A stretch of 64,000 nt of DNA from positions 1 through 64,000 of the forward strand of contig NW_020194554.1 in NCBI RefSeq assembly GCF_002865645.1. Direction: 5' to 3'. Shown piece by piece: positions 1 through 11,900 of the stretch. The translations under genes were made by a program, and so were the position numbers. How positions within the stretch are numbered: the stretch's first letter is position 1; each line of letters opens with the position of its first letter. Below the pieces are notes generated by a model that was not told the origin of the DNA, made no database searches, and saw only the letters and a program-made list of their open reading frames with translations. This DNA comes from Hyaloscypha bicolor E. Its lineage: Eukaryota; Ascomycota; Leotiomycetes; Helotiales; Hyaloscyphaceae.

Positions 1-930
1 ATAAGAAAAAGCTTTATATCTAATAAAAGCTATATTTCTTTTCTATTACCTTAGAATTAATATAATTAAATTACTAGATTATAAAGAATATAACTTATTA
101 GTTATTACTAGAGATAACTTCTCAGGATAAGTTAAAGCTAGGCCTTTAAAAAACCTAATTAATAAGAAGGTTACTAAGTTTATTTAGGAAGAAATTATTT
201 AGAAATATAGTTTATTTAGATAGCTTAAGGTAAATAGTAAATCGGAATTTAAAAAAATAGTAATTCAGGAATTTAATAAGCTAGAAATTAATAGAATTAT
301 TATAATTAAAAGAAAATATTAACTAATTATTTAAGTATTTATTATATTTATAATAGATAAAAAAAAGCCTTAAATAAATTTATTATTATATATTTTATTT
401 ACTAATTAAGTTATTATATATAAACTAACTAGATTTATTTTCTTTTATATAATTTATAATAAAGAAACTATATTACTTATAGAAATACGTTTTCTAATCT
501 AGAGAATACTTAAATAAAATAAAGTCTATAATAGAGAAATACTTCTGGAAATATATATAAAATAAATATAAATAAGAAATAAAAATATTAAAGAAGCTAG
601 AATAAAGAAAAATAAATAATATCGAGAAAGAAAAAAGTAATTTAATACTATTTACTAGATTTATTTAAAGCCTATTTCTAAAAAGAATCTAGTTTTTATA
701 TATAATATTAAATTAATAAATTAAAATAAGTTAAGAAATATAAAACTATTATATTACTAGCTTAGCCTATATAAAATAAGATATATAAATTAACTAAAAG
801 AATACTATATACTAGAAGAACTTAATAATATTATATTCTAAAAAATATATACCAGGAATTAATTTAAATAATTTATTAAAAGAAATAAATTCTAGTACTT
901 TTCTAAAAATAAAGTTAATAATAAATATAT
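1..930 (+). pseudogene. Ty3/Gypsy integrase remnant (core and C-terminal region)
   Basis: Reading in one frame from about position 90 and taking stops as RIP-altered Trp/Gln gives a retroviral-type integrase. A stretch reads LVITRDNFSG*VKARPLKN, where the family has LVARDDLSGWVEARPLK. It is followed by a K(F/I)I-W-E-E-I-I segment and a degenerate copy of the catalytic D-G-x-E-N motif (here N-S-K-S-E-F). Further on come LLEIY, EARIKKNKQ and LEELNNI segments that match the post-core region of fungal Gypsy integrases, ending near 880 in the usual G-N-R-x-K-x-F position. The D residues of the catalytic centre are changed to N, so the protein would be dead even without the stops. Confidence 0.75.
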
Positions 931-3555
931 ATTTATAAATAAATATTTTAAGACAGATATAGAACTAGAAAGGAAAGCTATTATAAAGTATTATAAGTAA
1001 AATAATATTTAGGAAATCGAGAAAGCTATTAGTATTATTATATATATTCTAGAATTACCAGAATTAGAAAAAGTAAAATATATTTCTTTTATAGAGAATT
1101 AGGAAAAAGTATTTAATAATAGAAGCTTTTTTTAACCTAAAATAAAGCTTATTATTTTTAATTTCTTATATATCTTTTAAATTTTTCTTTTAATTATTAT
1201 TAGACTATTATTCTAGAAATTAAATAAACTTTATTATTATTTATTTTTTATTATTATCTAATTACTATTACTAAATAATATTCTTAATATATAAAATTTT
1301 ATTACTAGATATTAGGAATTAAATATAAAGTATTTCTTTTAATATAAAAATAAATAGAGAATTAAGAAATTATTTTATAAATTCTTAATTTCGAATTATA
1401 ATAATAAATAATAATTATATTTAGAAATAAAAAGAAAAAAGAAAAAGAAAAAGGGCTTTTTATATATATCTTACTAAACTAGAAATCTTTTAGAAGCTTT
1501 ATTTACCTTTTTAACTAGTTATTCTTATAGCTTATACTAGTCTAAAGCTTAATTATAATATTTATAAATCTCGACTTTAATTTGAATTATTATTATAAAT
1601 TTCTTTATAATATTTAAATAAACTTCCTAATTAGAAGTTATATATAAATAGAATAGCTAAACGAGAAGCCTTATAAGAGAAAAGAGAAACCTTATTAAAT
1701 CTAATAATTATTTCTAAAAGTATTTAATAATATATAATTCTGGGAATCTTTTAGATATTAAATAAACTAGATTTATTTATTTAAAGCCTATTTTATATCT
1801 AGCTTATCTTTTATTAAAAGACTTACCTTTTCTTTTATATATTTATAGCTATATTTAAGGTATATATTATAGCTATTTTAAAAGCATACTAAAACTTAAT
1901 TAGTATATTATATATTTCTACTTTTATAGAAAACTTCTCTTATATAAAACTCTTTTTCTAATTATAATACTATTTTATTACTAGGAACTAGTTACTTTTT
2001 TAAAAAGCTAGTATAATTTGCTAATTCTTATTATTAATTTATATTATATTATTAAATATTATCTAAATAATTAAGAAAATACCTTTAATACTATATTTTT
2101 ATATTCTATATTAATTTTAATATTAATTATTTCAAACTTAATAATAGTATTATAAATCTTATTTATATTATTTTATAGTTTTTCTTTTTATAATCTCTAA
2201 AATATTTAATATTATTTTTATAAATATAAATATTATTTTAAAGTTCTAACTAACTAAATAGTTTTATATTATATAAAGTCGATTTTAATAAATACTAAAT
2301 AAATATAATTAGCTTTTAGAAGAAATATAAATTAGTTTCAAAAAAAGTAATATCTTATTCTAAATTATTTCTTAATTCTATTATTCTAATTTCTTTTCTA
2401 TTAATATTTATTTTATACTTTTCTAATATTTTTAATATATTTATATATTTTATTTTCTATATATTTCCTATATTAATTTCTCTCTTTTATATTTCTATTA
2501 TATTACTTTCTTATTTTTTCTAATTATTACTATTTATTTTAATTTGCTTTAATTATTTCCTTAATTAATTTCTTTAAGTATATATATTTATATTTCTTTT
2601 TATAATAAAAGCCTAATTCTATATTTTATCTTTTATAATTATTTCTAATTTATAATATATTACCTTAAATATATCTAATTATTTATTTATTCTTCCCTAT
2701 TAGTATATAGCTATTACTTTTAGCTTTAAATTTTCTTATTAGAAAAAAAGAAAAAACTCGAATATAGTATAAATATTTGTATATAATTCAAATCTAAGTC
2801 AATTTATTCTTTATTTTATAAAGTACTTAAAAGAAATTCTATAAATTCGAGAACCTTTAATTCTATAACTAAAAAATATATACTTAATAAGATTTTTATA
2901 AGTATTCTTTAATAATAATAAAATAGCTAAAGAATAGATTTCTTAATAGTAAAAATTATAATATATAGTTCCTTAAAACTATAAATATTATTAAAAGCCT
3001 ACTATAGATAATAACTATTAAAGTTTAGGGGAATTAAAAAATCGCTTATGGTAATTATAGGAAGGCTTATTAATATTAGAAAAAATAGCTATAATTACTG
3101 AATTTAATATAAATATCTAGATAAGCTAAATAGATATACTATAATAAGCTTTTAAAATAAAAACCTTTATTAGAAACGGAACTAAAACTAGAATAACTAA
3201 AGAAACTAAAGAAATACTAACTACTAAGCTAATAATAGGAAATTCGAGAATATTATTAAAGGCATTTCTAAAAGCAAATAAGAAAAGCTTAATAAGATTA
3301 AGATTATAATAAATAGTTTTAATACTAAGAATTAAAATAGAATTATATTATATAATAAAGCTTTAGGCTAATATATTAATAATATTTATAATAACTTTAG
3401 TAAAAATATTTATAAAAAGTTATATTTTCTTTTTAAAATGAAAGCTTTAGTATATAAAGCTATTTAGTTAATTAATAAGGCTACTTTAAAATATATTAAT
3501 AATAAGAAATATTAGAATATTAGTATATTTACTAAATTAGATGTTACTAAAATAC
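1..3555. repeat. Left arm of a large imperfect inverted repeat
   Basis: This arm matches the reverse complement of 5985-9639 over its whole length. For example, the bases around 3360-3400 recur inverted at about 6160-6200, those at 700-980 recur inverted at 8630-8915, and bases 1-30 match the end near 9639. The arms differ mainly by transitions and small indels, as expected for two RIP-mutated copies of one element. The arms are separated by about 2.4 kb (3556-5984). The repeat arises from two tail-to-tail retroelement copies and need not be a hairpin in function. Confidence 0.8.
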
Positions 3556-5400
3556 TTAAGTATATTAAAGCTATTTTAGAACCTAGAGAATTAAAGTTTA
3601 AGCTATTATTAGCTAATAACTTTAAAGCTAAATAATATATCTTTAATATTTCCGGAATTCTAATTAAAAGAATTTATAATAATAAGCCTTTTCCTACTTT
3701 TCGAAATAAGCTTAAAAAATAAGCTCCTATTATAATTTTAGCTTTAATTTAACTAGATCTAGCTAAGAAAAATAAAGCTAATTTAATAAAGCCTAGTAAG
3801 AAAACTATTAGTAAGACTAGTAAAACTAGTATAACTAGATAAAAAGAACCTAATAAAAAAGAAAAGTAAGCTAAGCCTAAAACTTCTAATAAATAGTAAA
3901 GATCTAAATACTAGACTAAGTATAAAATTAGTAAAATAAAGAAAAATAAAAAGAAATCTTTTATTCTAAAAGAAAAAATATTATTTAGAAAGACTTCTAT
4001 AATTATATTTAGAACTAAGAAATAAAAGACTAAGAATATTAAATCTGGAAAACTTAATAAAGGCATTTAGTATACTTATAAGATACTAGCTAAATAGAAA
4101 CTAATACTTACTTAGTAAAATAAATATATTTTTGAGAAAGTATATAATAGTATTTTAGGACCTATTTATAAGTAAAAATACTATAGAATTACTAATAAAT
4201 TCCTTAAAGCTCCCTATATAAAATATATTTAGTAGCTTACTAATACTTTCTTATTAATATATAAGATATTAAGAATATTCTAAAGCTAGTTACTAAAATC
4301 TATAAAATTACTAAAAGCAGGAAATATATTTCTATTATTTAAATAAATAAGAAAATACGGGATTTTTTTTTTAAAATCTAGAAAATTAAATAATATAAAT
4401 ATAAGTATTATATTTCTAATTAATTTCGCCCAAATTTATAGCTCTAATTTAATATTATAGTTCCTATTTCTAAGTCTAGTATTACTAATCTAGATATAAA
4501 TAGCTATATTTATAAAAAGAATTATCTAAAGTAAATTAAGAAGCTTAATATTTAAGAACTTTTAATAAAGGAAATAGAAATACTATAATTTTATTTCTAA
4601 AAAAATAATATATTAATATATAGAAATCTTAATAATAGCTATTTTATTTTAGTTTTTTAATTTTTAATAATAAATCTATTAATATAATTTGGATTTTATA
4701 AGATATTAAATAAGTATCTTATTTATCTAGTTATTTATTTTTAACTAGCCTAATATTTTATTTTTAGAAATATTAATTATAATTAGTATAAAGGTAATAT
4801 TAAAGATTTATCTATTACTAAAACTTTAAATAGTAAATTCTATTTTAGTAAAAAGTATTAAAATATTAGCTATATTTTTCTTATAGATTATAAAAAAGCT
4901 ATTATTTTTAGTAAGAAGTTTTTGAAAGATATTAATTACTTTTTTATTTCTAATAAATTTAAGCTAGAAGTAACTAAGAAATTAGATAAGTATTTACTAA
5001 AAATAATAGAAAAAAAGATTCCAAATATAATTTATTTAATTAGATAAATAAATACTTTTAGCTAGATAATCTATAAGTCTAAAATTATAAAAAAGTATTA
5101 ATCCTCGAATAATATATAAGTTAAAAAATAGCTTAATAATAATTTATTACTTAATAGGCCTTTTACTATAATTCTAATAAGTCTAGTTATTATTAAAAAT
5201 AAAATATACGAAAATAAAGTCTTTTATAAGGTTATTAAAGCTCTTATCTAGAGCTTTTTTTTCTTATTAAAAATTAATTTAAAAATATTATAAATAATAT
5301 AAAATTCAAAAAAGCTATTTATTTAAAGTATATTAGTATAATTTATAATATGATTTACTATAATAAGCCTTTTTAATATCTAGTAATAAAGGCAGAAATT
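3439..5400 (+). pseudogene. Degenerate coding region downstream of integrase
   Basis: From an ATG near 3439 one frame reads through with stops only at positions that could be RIP-altered Trp/Gln. It gives a basic protein beginning MKALVYKAI*LINKATLKYI. A Lys/Ser/Thr-rich stretch follows around 3780-3970. More coding-like sequence, with less certain frame continuity, extends to about 5400. The start of this frame is also present, inverted, in copy A, so it belongs to the element. I do not recognise the family; a gag-like or accessory protein is possible. It sits between integrase and the 3' LTR, where ordinary fungal Gypsy elements have little or no coding sequence. Confidence 0.4.
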
Positions 5401-5676
5401 AAGTAATAATTAAAAGTAAATACTAATTAATATTAAGAATTATATTAGATTTAGTATAAGAATATAACTAAACAAGTTTGGATTATTTTTAAATAAGTTC
5501 AGAAATATAAAATAAGATTATTTAAAAGTAATAAGTTTTATTTTAGGTATATAGAAAAGAAATTAGATTAACTAATAAAGGGAAATCCTAAATATTTTAT
5601 TATTTTAAACTCTAAATAGAATTTTTTTATTATTTTTAGTATTTAGGAAATAAGTATAAATAAATAGAAAATTAAA

Positions 5677-5980
5677 TATAATATAGTAGGCTATATTTAT
5701 TAAAAATTATATTATTTTAATAATTTAAAGATTTAGGTTATATAATAAAGGCTATGGTCTTTTATATATAACTTATAGAAAATCATATAAGAAAGCTAGT
5801 TTTTCTATAATTCTAAAAAATAATTCCTTATAAAGATTTAATTAATTAAGCTTTTATATACTATATATTATTTATACTTTATTATTTATATTTTGAATTT
5901 ATTATTTTACTATTAAGTCACGTTTTATATTCTAATATACTTTATATAGGTTTTTGTTTTATTATAGTTTCTTTCTTATA
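5677..5980 (+). repeat. 3' LTR of copy B
   Basis: About 304 bp. It matches the reverse complement of 16178-16480 base by base apart from transitions: TATAATATAGTAGGC here corresponds to TGTAGTACGGTAGGC there, so the ancestral LTR begins with the canonical TG. Both share a segment containing AAGTCACGTTTTATA and end near TTTCTTTCTTATA. A 36-bp palindrome lies at 5737-5772. Because this copy belongs to a plus-strand element and the other to a minus-strand element, the two look like terminal inverted repeats of one 10.8-kb unit, but the integrase direction shows they are LTRs of two elements. Confidence 0.7.
5737..5772. repeat. 36-bp palindrome in LTR (copy 1 of 3)
   Basis: GTTATATAATAAAGGCTATG followed by GTCTTTTATATATAAC forms a near-perfect hairpin. 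Near-identical sequences occur at 10075-10110 and 16385-16420. Confidence 0.7.
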
Positions 5981-5984
5981 ATAT

Positions 5985-8900
5985 ATTTAAATATCTTAGT
6001 AATATCTAATTTAGTAAATATATTAGTAATCTAATATTTCTTATTCTTAATATACTCTAAAATAGCTTTATTAATTAACTAAATAGCTTTATATACTAAA
6101 GCTTTTATTTTAAAAAGAAAATATAACTTTTTATAAATATTTTTACTAAAGTTATTATAAATATTATTAATATATTAGCCTAAAGCTTTATTATATAATA
6201 TAATTCTATTTTAATTCTTAGTATTAAAACTATTTATTATAATCTTAATCTTATTAAGCTTTTCTTATTTGCTTTTAGAAATGCCTTTAATAATATTCTC
6301 GAATTCTCTATTATTAGCTTAATAGTTTTTTAGCTTCTTTTTAGTTAATTCTAGTCTAGTTTTATTTCTAATAAAGATTTTTTATTTTAAGAACTTATTA
6401 TATATATTACTTAGCTTATCTAAAATATTTATATTAAATTTAGTAATTATAGTTATTTTTTCTAATATTAGTAAATCTTTTATAATTACTTAAGCTCTTT
6501 TAATATTCTAAACTTTAATACTATTAATCTATAGGCTTTTAATAATATTATAGCTTATAAGAACTAGCTATTATATTTTATTAACTTAAGAAATCTATAT
6601 TTTAGCTATTTTATTATTTTTAATAAATTATAAAAATATTATTAATATACTAATTAAAGGTTATAAAATTAAAGGTTTTCGAAATTATAAGAATTTCTTT
6701 TAAATATATTCTAAAATAAAGAATAAATTAGAATAGACTTGAATTATATAAAAATATTATATATATTCGAGTTTTTCTTTTTTCCTAATAAGAAAATAAA
6801 GCTAAAATAATAATATATATAATAGGAAAAGTAAATATAATAATTAAATATATTTAAAGTAATATAATTATAAAAAGTAAAATATAAAATTAGGCTTTTA
6901 TTATAAAAAAGAATATAAATATATATATCTAAGGAAATATAATTTATAAAATAATTAAAACAAATTAAACTAAATAGTAATAATAGGAGAACAAGAAAGT
7001 AATATAATAGAAATATAAATATAGTAATAATATTTAAAATATTAGAATATAAAAAGAAATAATATAAATTTTATAATATAAATATATTCTAATTCTTTAT
7101 TTATTTAAAAATGTTTCTATTAATTTAAAAAATAATATAAAAGAAAAGAAATAATATAAAAAATATATAAAAAATAAAATATATAAATATATTAAAGATA
7201 TTAGGAAAATATAAAATAAGTATTAATAGAAAAGAAATTAGAATAATAGAATTAAGAAATAATTTAGAATAAAATATTACTTTTTTAAAACTAATTTATA
7301 TTTCTTTTAAAAGCTAATTATATTTATTTAGTATTTATTAAAATTAATTTTTATATAATATAAAACTATTTAGTTAGCTAGAACTTTAAAATAATATTAA
7401 AAGTATTAGAAATTATAAAAAGAAAAATTATAAAATAATATAAATAAGATTTATAATATTATTATTAAATTTAGAATAATTAATATTAAAATTAATATAA
7501 AATATAAAAGAATTAGATATTCTAAATTAATATTAAGAATATAGGAATTATTTAGATAATATTTAATAATAAGAAATAGATTAATAGTAAGAATTAGTAA
7601 ACTATACTAGCTTTTTAAAAAAGTAATTAGTTTCTAGTAATAAAATAATATTATAATCTAAAAAGGAATTCTATATAAAAGAAATTCTTTTTATATAGAA
7701 ATAGAAATATATAATATATTAATTAAGCCTTAATATATATCTTAAATATAGCTATAATTATATTAAAGAAAAAGTAGGTTTTTTAATATAAGATAAGTTT
7801 TAAATAAGCAAATCTAGTTTATTTAATCTCTAAAAGATTTCTAGAATTATATATTATTAAATACTTTTAGAAATAATTATTAGGTTTAATAAGGTTTCTT
7901 TTTCTTTTATAATATTTCTAGTTTAGCTATTTCATTTATATATAACTCCTAATTAGGAAGTTTATTTAAATATTATAAGAAAACTTATAATAATAATTTA
8001 AATTAAAGTCGAGATTTATAAATATTATAATTAAGCTTTAGACTAATATAAGCTATAAGAATAACTAGTTAAAAAGGCAAATAAAGCTTCTAAAAGATTT
8101 TTATTTTAGTAAAATATATATAAAAGGCTTCTTTTTATTTTTTTATTTTTTTCTAATTCTAAATATAATTATTATTTATTACTATAGTTTGAAATTAAGA
8201 ATTTATAAGATAATCTCTTAATCTCTTATTTATTTTTATACTAAAAGAAATATTTTATATTTAATTTCTAAAATCTAGTAATAGAATCTTATATTAAGAA
8301 TACTATTTAGTAATAATAATTAGATAATAATAAGAAATAAATAATAATAAAACTTATTTAATTTTTAGAATTATAGTTTAATAATAATATTCTCTAAAAA
8401 CTATAAATAATAATTAAAAGAAAAAATTTAAAAGATATATAAAAAATTAAAGATAATAAGCTTTATTTCAAATTAAGAAAAGCTCTTATTATTAGATACT
8501 TTTTTTTAGTTCTTTATAAAAGAAATATACTTTACTTTTTCTAATTTTAGTAATTCTAAAATATATATAATAATACTAATAGGTTTCTTAATTTCCTAAA
8601 TACTATTTTATTTATAGTATTTTATAATTATTTTCTTTTCTAATTCTATATTTATCTTAAAATATTTATTTATAAATATATACTTATTATTAATTTTATT
8701 TTTAGGAAAGTACTAGAATTTATTTCTTTTAATAAATTACTTAAATTAATTCTTAATATATATTTTTTAAAATATAATACTATTAAGTTCTTCTAGTATA
8801 TAGTATTCTTTTAATTAATTTATATATCTTATTTTATATAGGCTAAACTAATAATATAATAGCTTTATATTTCTTAACTTATTTTAATTTATTAATTTAA

Positions 8901-9639
8901 TATTATATATAAGAACTAGATTTTTTTTCGGAAATAGGCTTTAAATAAATCTAGTAAATAATATTAAATTACTCTTTTTTCTTTTAGTATTTTCTATTTT
9001 TCTTTATTCTGGCTTTTTTAATATTTTTATTTCTTATTTATATTTATTTTATATATATTTCTAGAAGTATTTTTCTATTATAAACTTTATTTTATTTAAG
9101 TATTCTTTAAATTAAAAAGTATATTTCTATAAATAATATAGCTTCTTTATTATAGACTATATAAAAGAAAATAAATCTAATTAGTTTATATATAGTAACT
9201 TAATTAATAAATAGAATATATAATAGTAAATTTACTTAAGGCTTCTTTTTACTTATTATAAATATAATAAATACTTAAATAATTAGTTAATATCTTCTTT
9301 TAATTATATTATTTTCTTTGAAATTATAGGCTAAAATAATAATTCTATTAATTTCTAGCTTATTAAGTTCCTAAATTACTATTTCTTTAAATTCTAATTT
9401 ATTATTTATCTTAAGTTACCTAAATAAATTATATTTATAAATAATTTCTTTCTAAATAAATAAATTTAATAATCTTCTTACTAGTTAGGTTCTTTAAAGA
9501 CCTAGCTTTAATTTATTCTAAGAAGTTATTTCTAATAATAACTAATAAATTATATCTTTTATAGTCTAGTAATTTAATTATATTAATTTCAAGATAATAG
9601 AAAAGAAATATAGCTTTTATTAGATATAAAGCTTCTTTT
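5985..9639. repeat. Right arm of the large imperfect inverted repeat
   Basis: Reverse complement of 1-3555. The homology stops abruptly at 5985, right after the copy B LTR, and at the other end it simply reaches the left edge of the window, so the true arm may be longer. Confidence 0.8.
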
Positions 9640-9900
9640 TATCTTTTTTTATTCTTATACTAATAAACTTTATAAATACTAATATACTTTTATATATAGT
9701 TATAATAACTTTTCTAGTAATAATAATTAGTTATTAAATAAAAAATATTCTTTTTTCTAGTATATTTAATTTTATTATATAGCTCTTTAATAATAATATT
9801 TCTTTATTTTTAATTATTAATAATAAATTAAGGTAAGTATACTTTAGATATAATTCTTTATAATAATTAATTTCTTATACTATAATTTAAAGCTTTTTTA
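8750..9900 (-). pseudogene. Ty3/Gypsy integrase remnant of copy A
   Basis: The minus-strand frame gives a segment reading KLLDYKRYNLLVIIRNNF, which corresponds to the family pattern K-L-P-D-x-x-G-Y-x-L-L-V-V-A-R-D-D-L-S-G-W. It is followed by the same W-V-K-A-R segment as copy B. This extends the copy B integrase at its N-terminal side. Conserved Asp codons are changed to Asn and Trp codons to stops, in keeping with RIP. The N-terminal zinc-binding part was not resolved. Confidence 0.65.
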
Positions 9901-10074
9901 TTTAATTTTCGAAACTTAGCTCTAGATATTTTTTCTAGTCTAGAGAATATTATAAAATATTATATAATATTCTAATATTATTTAAAATAGCTATTATTTA
10001 AGAAATCTAATAAAATAATTAGGTTATTAAATAAAATATAAGAGTTAGTATTATTATTTATTATTTTATTAAAG

Positions 10075-10110
10075 GTTATATATAAAAGGCTATAGCCTTT
10101 ATTATATAAC
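10075..10110. repeat. 36-bp palindrome inside pol of copy A (copy 2 of 3)
   Basis: The sequence has the same hairpin as in the LTRs, with AAGGCTATAGCCTT at its centre. It lies between the RNase H and integrase remnants, where no LTR is expected. Confidence 0.65.
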
Positions 10111-10359
10111 TTCTAGATATTATTATTTTTTAATATTACTAATTCGCTTTTAGATATAATAAGACTTTAATTATTAATTTCTAGTAACTAGATATTATTA
10201 TCTAAATATTTAGTAAAGGTTTTGGGAATCTAATTTCTTAAAATAATATTATATAACTAAATCGGAACTACTTTCTTTAACTAAATTTTCTGTCTAATAA
10301 ATACTATTCTAATAATATTAAGCTCTATTACTAATTATATATTAATATTCTTATTATTT

Positions 10360-10900
10360 TTAATATTACCTTTTTATTATAAATGTCTTAATAACCTATT
10401 AGTAATAATATACTTGGTTTCTTTAATATACTTGATTTTAAAATTAAATAATTAAATTTATATTAGCTAATAAGTAACTAGAGCTTTAGGAAAATCTATA
10501 GCTACTTTATTTAGTTATATAACAAGTATATTAGTATCTAGCTTAAAAATAAAATAAATTTCATATAGCTAGAATTATATTTTCTATAAATACTTTATTA
10601 GTTCTTAATATTTTCTCTTAATAGTATTATATTTTTATTTAATATTATTTTAGATTCTAGACTTATATTATATAACTTTTTTTTTCTTTTTATTATTATA
10701 TTAATTAAAAGTTCTATTCTATTTATCTAGGCTAATATTTATTACTAATATAATTATTTTCTAACTTTCTAATAAATTATAATATAACTTATAAAGTATT
10801 AAAGTAATAATAAGCTTTTCTTAAAAAAATTTATATAGCTTATACTTAATTATTACCCTAGTTTTCTATCTTACTTTTTCTTATTAAATAATAAATGAAT
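10360..10900 (-). pseudogene. Gypsy RNase H remnant
   Basis: The minus-strand frame near 10440-10360 reads LFNFKIKYIKETKYIITNRL. This aligns position by position with the end of the Gypsy RNase H domain, L-F-D-F-x-I-K-H-I-x-G-x-x-H-x-x-A-D-G-L-S-R-R. The A-D-G-L-S-R-R hallmark is read here as I-T-N-R-L-L-R after G-to-A changes. The upstream limit of the domain is only estimated from the distance to the reverse transcriptase. Confidence 0.55.
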
Positions 10901-11199
10901 TTAGTAATAATTATAAAGCCTTTAATTCAAATATAATAGTAAATAATAATTCTAATAAATATCTTATTTTTAGTTATATTATTATAATATTCTTATTTTA
11001 AGATCTTAGTAATTTTTAAGCTTAAAAAGCTTTTTCTAAATACTTTATAAATAAAGCTAATAATAATTATATTATTATAATAGAACTATAATTTTTCTCT
11101 AATACTAGCTCTAGCTTATTTAACTTTATCTAAGGTTATATTTAGGTTTTAAAAATATTCGAATATAAAATACCGAATTTTAAATAAAATAAACTATTT

Positions 11200-11900
11200 A
11201 TTATAATTTATATAAAGTTCCTTAATTCTAATATTATTAATAAATAATATAATAATTTTAGGAAATAGATTCTCTAGAATAATTATAATAACTTATATAA
11301 ACTATATAATAGAATTAGTAGCTTCTTAAAATAATATAATTATTTTTAATAGCCTTAAAAATATTATAAATATAGTTAAATTTCTATTATAAGTATCTAG
11401 TATAAATTAATTATATTTAGAAAAGAAATTAATTAAAGAAATATAAATATATTTAGTAAATTTCTCTAAAATTTTATTAGTAAATAAAAGTAAATTAGTA
11501 TTTTATAAAATTACTAAATTTATTTTTATAGTAATATTAATTAGTTTATAAGTTCTAATAACTTTCTTTATAACTAAAAACTATAAATTCTAATAAGATT
11601 TATTATATTTCTTAAGAATTTTATAATTCAGATATTCTAATAATATTTTTATTACTACTAGTATTAGAGCTTTAAAATATAGGAAATTCTTTTCTTACTA
11701 GGCCTTATATTTAATAGTTTTAAATAGAATAAATAAGCTAATATTCTTATAAACTTTTCCTATTTCTTTCTAATTAAGTATAATTATATTTTCTTAATTA
11801 ATTCTTAATTCTTAAAATATAACTAGTTCTTTTTTTTAGAGCTAGTTACTAATATCTAACTATTTAAAATATTCCGAAATAAATTATAAATTTCTTAAAA
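11200..11900 (-). pseudogene. Gypsy reverse transcriptase remnant
   Basis: The minus-strand frame gives LRLLKIIILF*EATNSII, corresponding to the fungal Gypsy pattern L-G-L-L-R-M-T-x-L-P-Q-G-A-T-N-S-V-A-Q. About 25 residues later it reads ILFINNIRIKELYINYN, corresponding to the catalytic F-(L/I)-D-D-I-G-V-K-G-P-x-T-x-Y-N. The two catalytic Asp are both Asn (GAT to AAT), a direct RIP outcome. Upstream, a segment NLLLFTNKILEKF fits the region before motif A. Confidence 0.65.

Larger units (their letters stand above)
1..5980 (+). mobile_element. Ty3/Gypsy retroelement copy B, 5'-truncated by window edge, RIP-degraded
   Basis: This is the 3' part of an LTR retrotransposon read on the plus strand. 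It contains the integrase core and C-terminal region (1 to about 900), a long post-integrase region, and a 3' LTR at 5677-5980. Base composition is extremely AT-rich and coding frames are full of TAG/TAA where Trp or Gln is expected, which is the signature of RIP. Bases 1-3555 match the reverse complement of 5985-9639, so copy A is the same element in the opposite orientation. Identity as Ty3/Gypsy rests on the integrase here and on the reverse transcriptase in copy A. The left part of the element lies outside the window. Confidence 0.8.
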
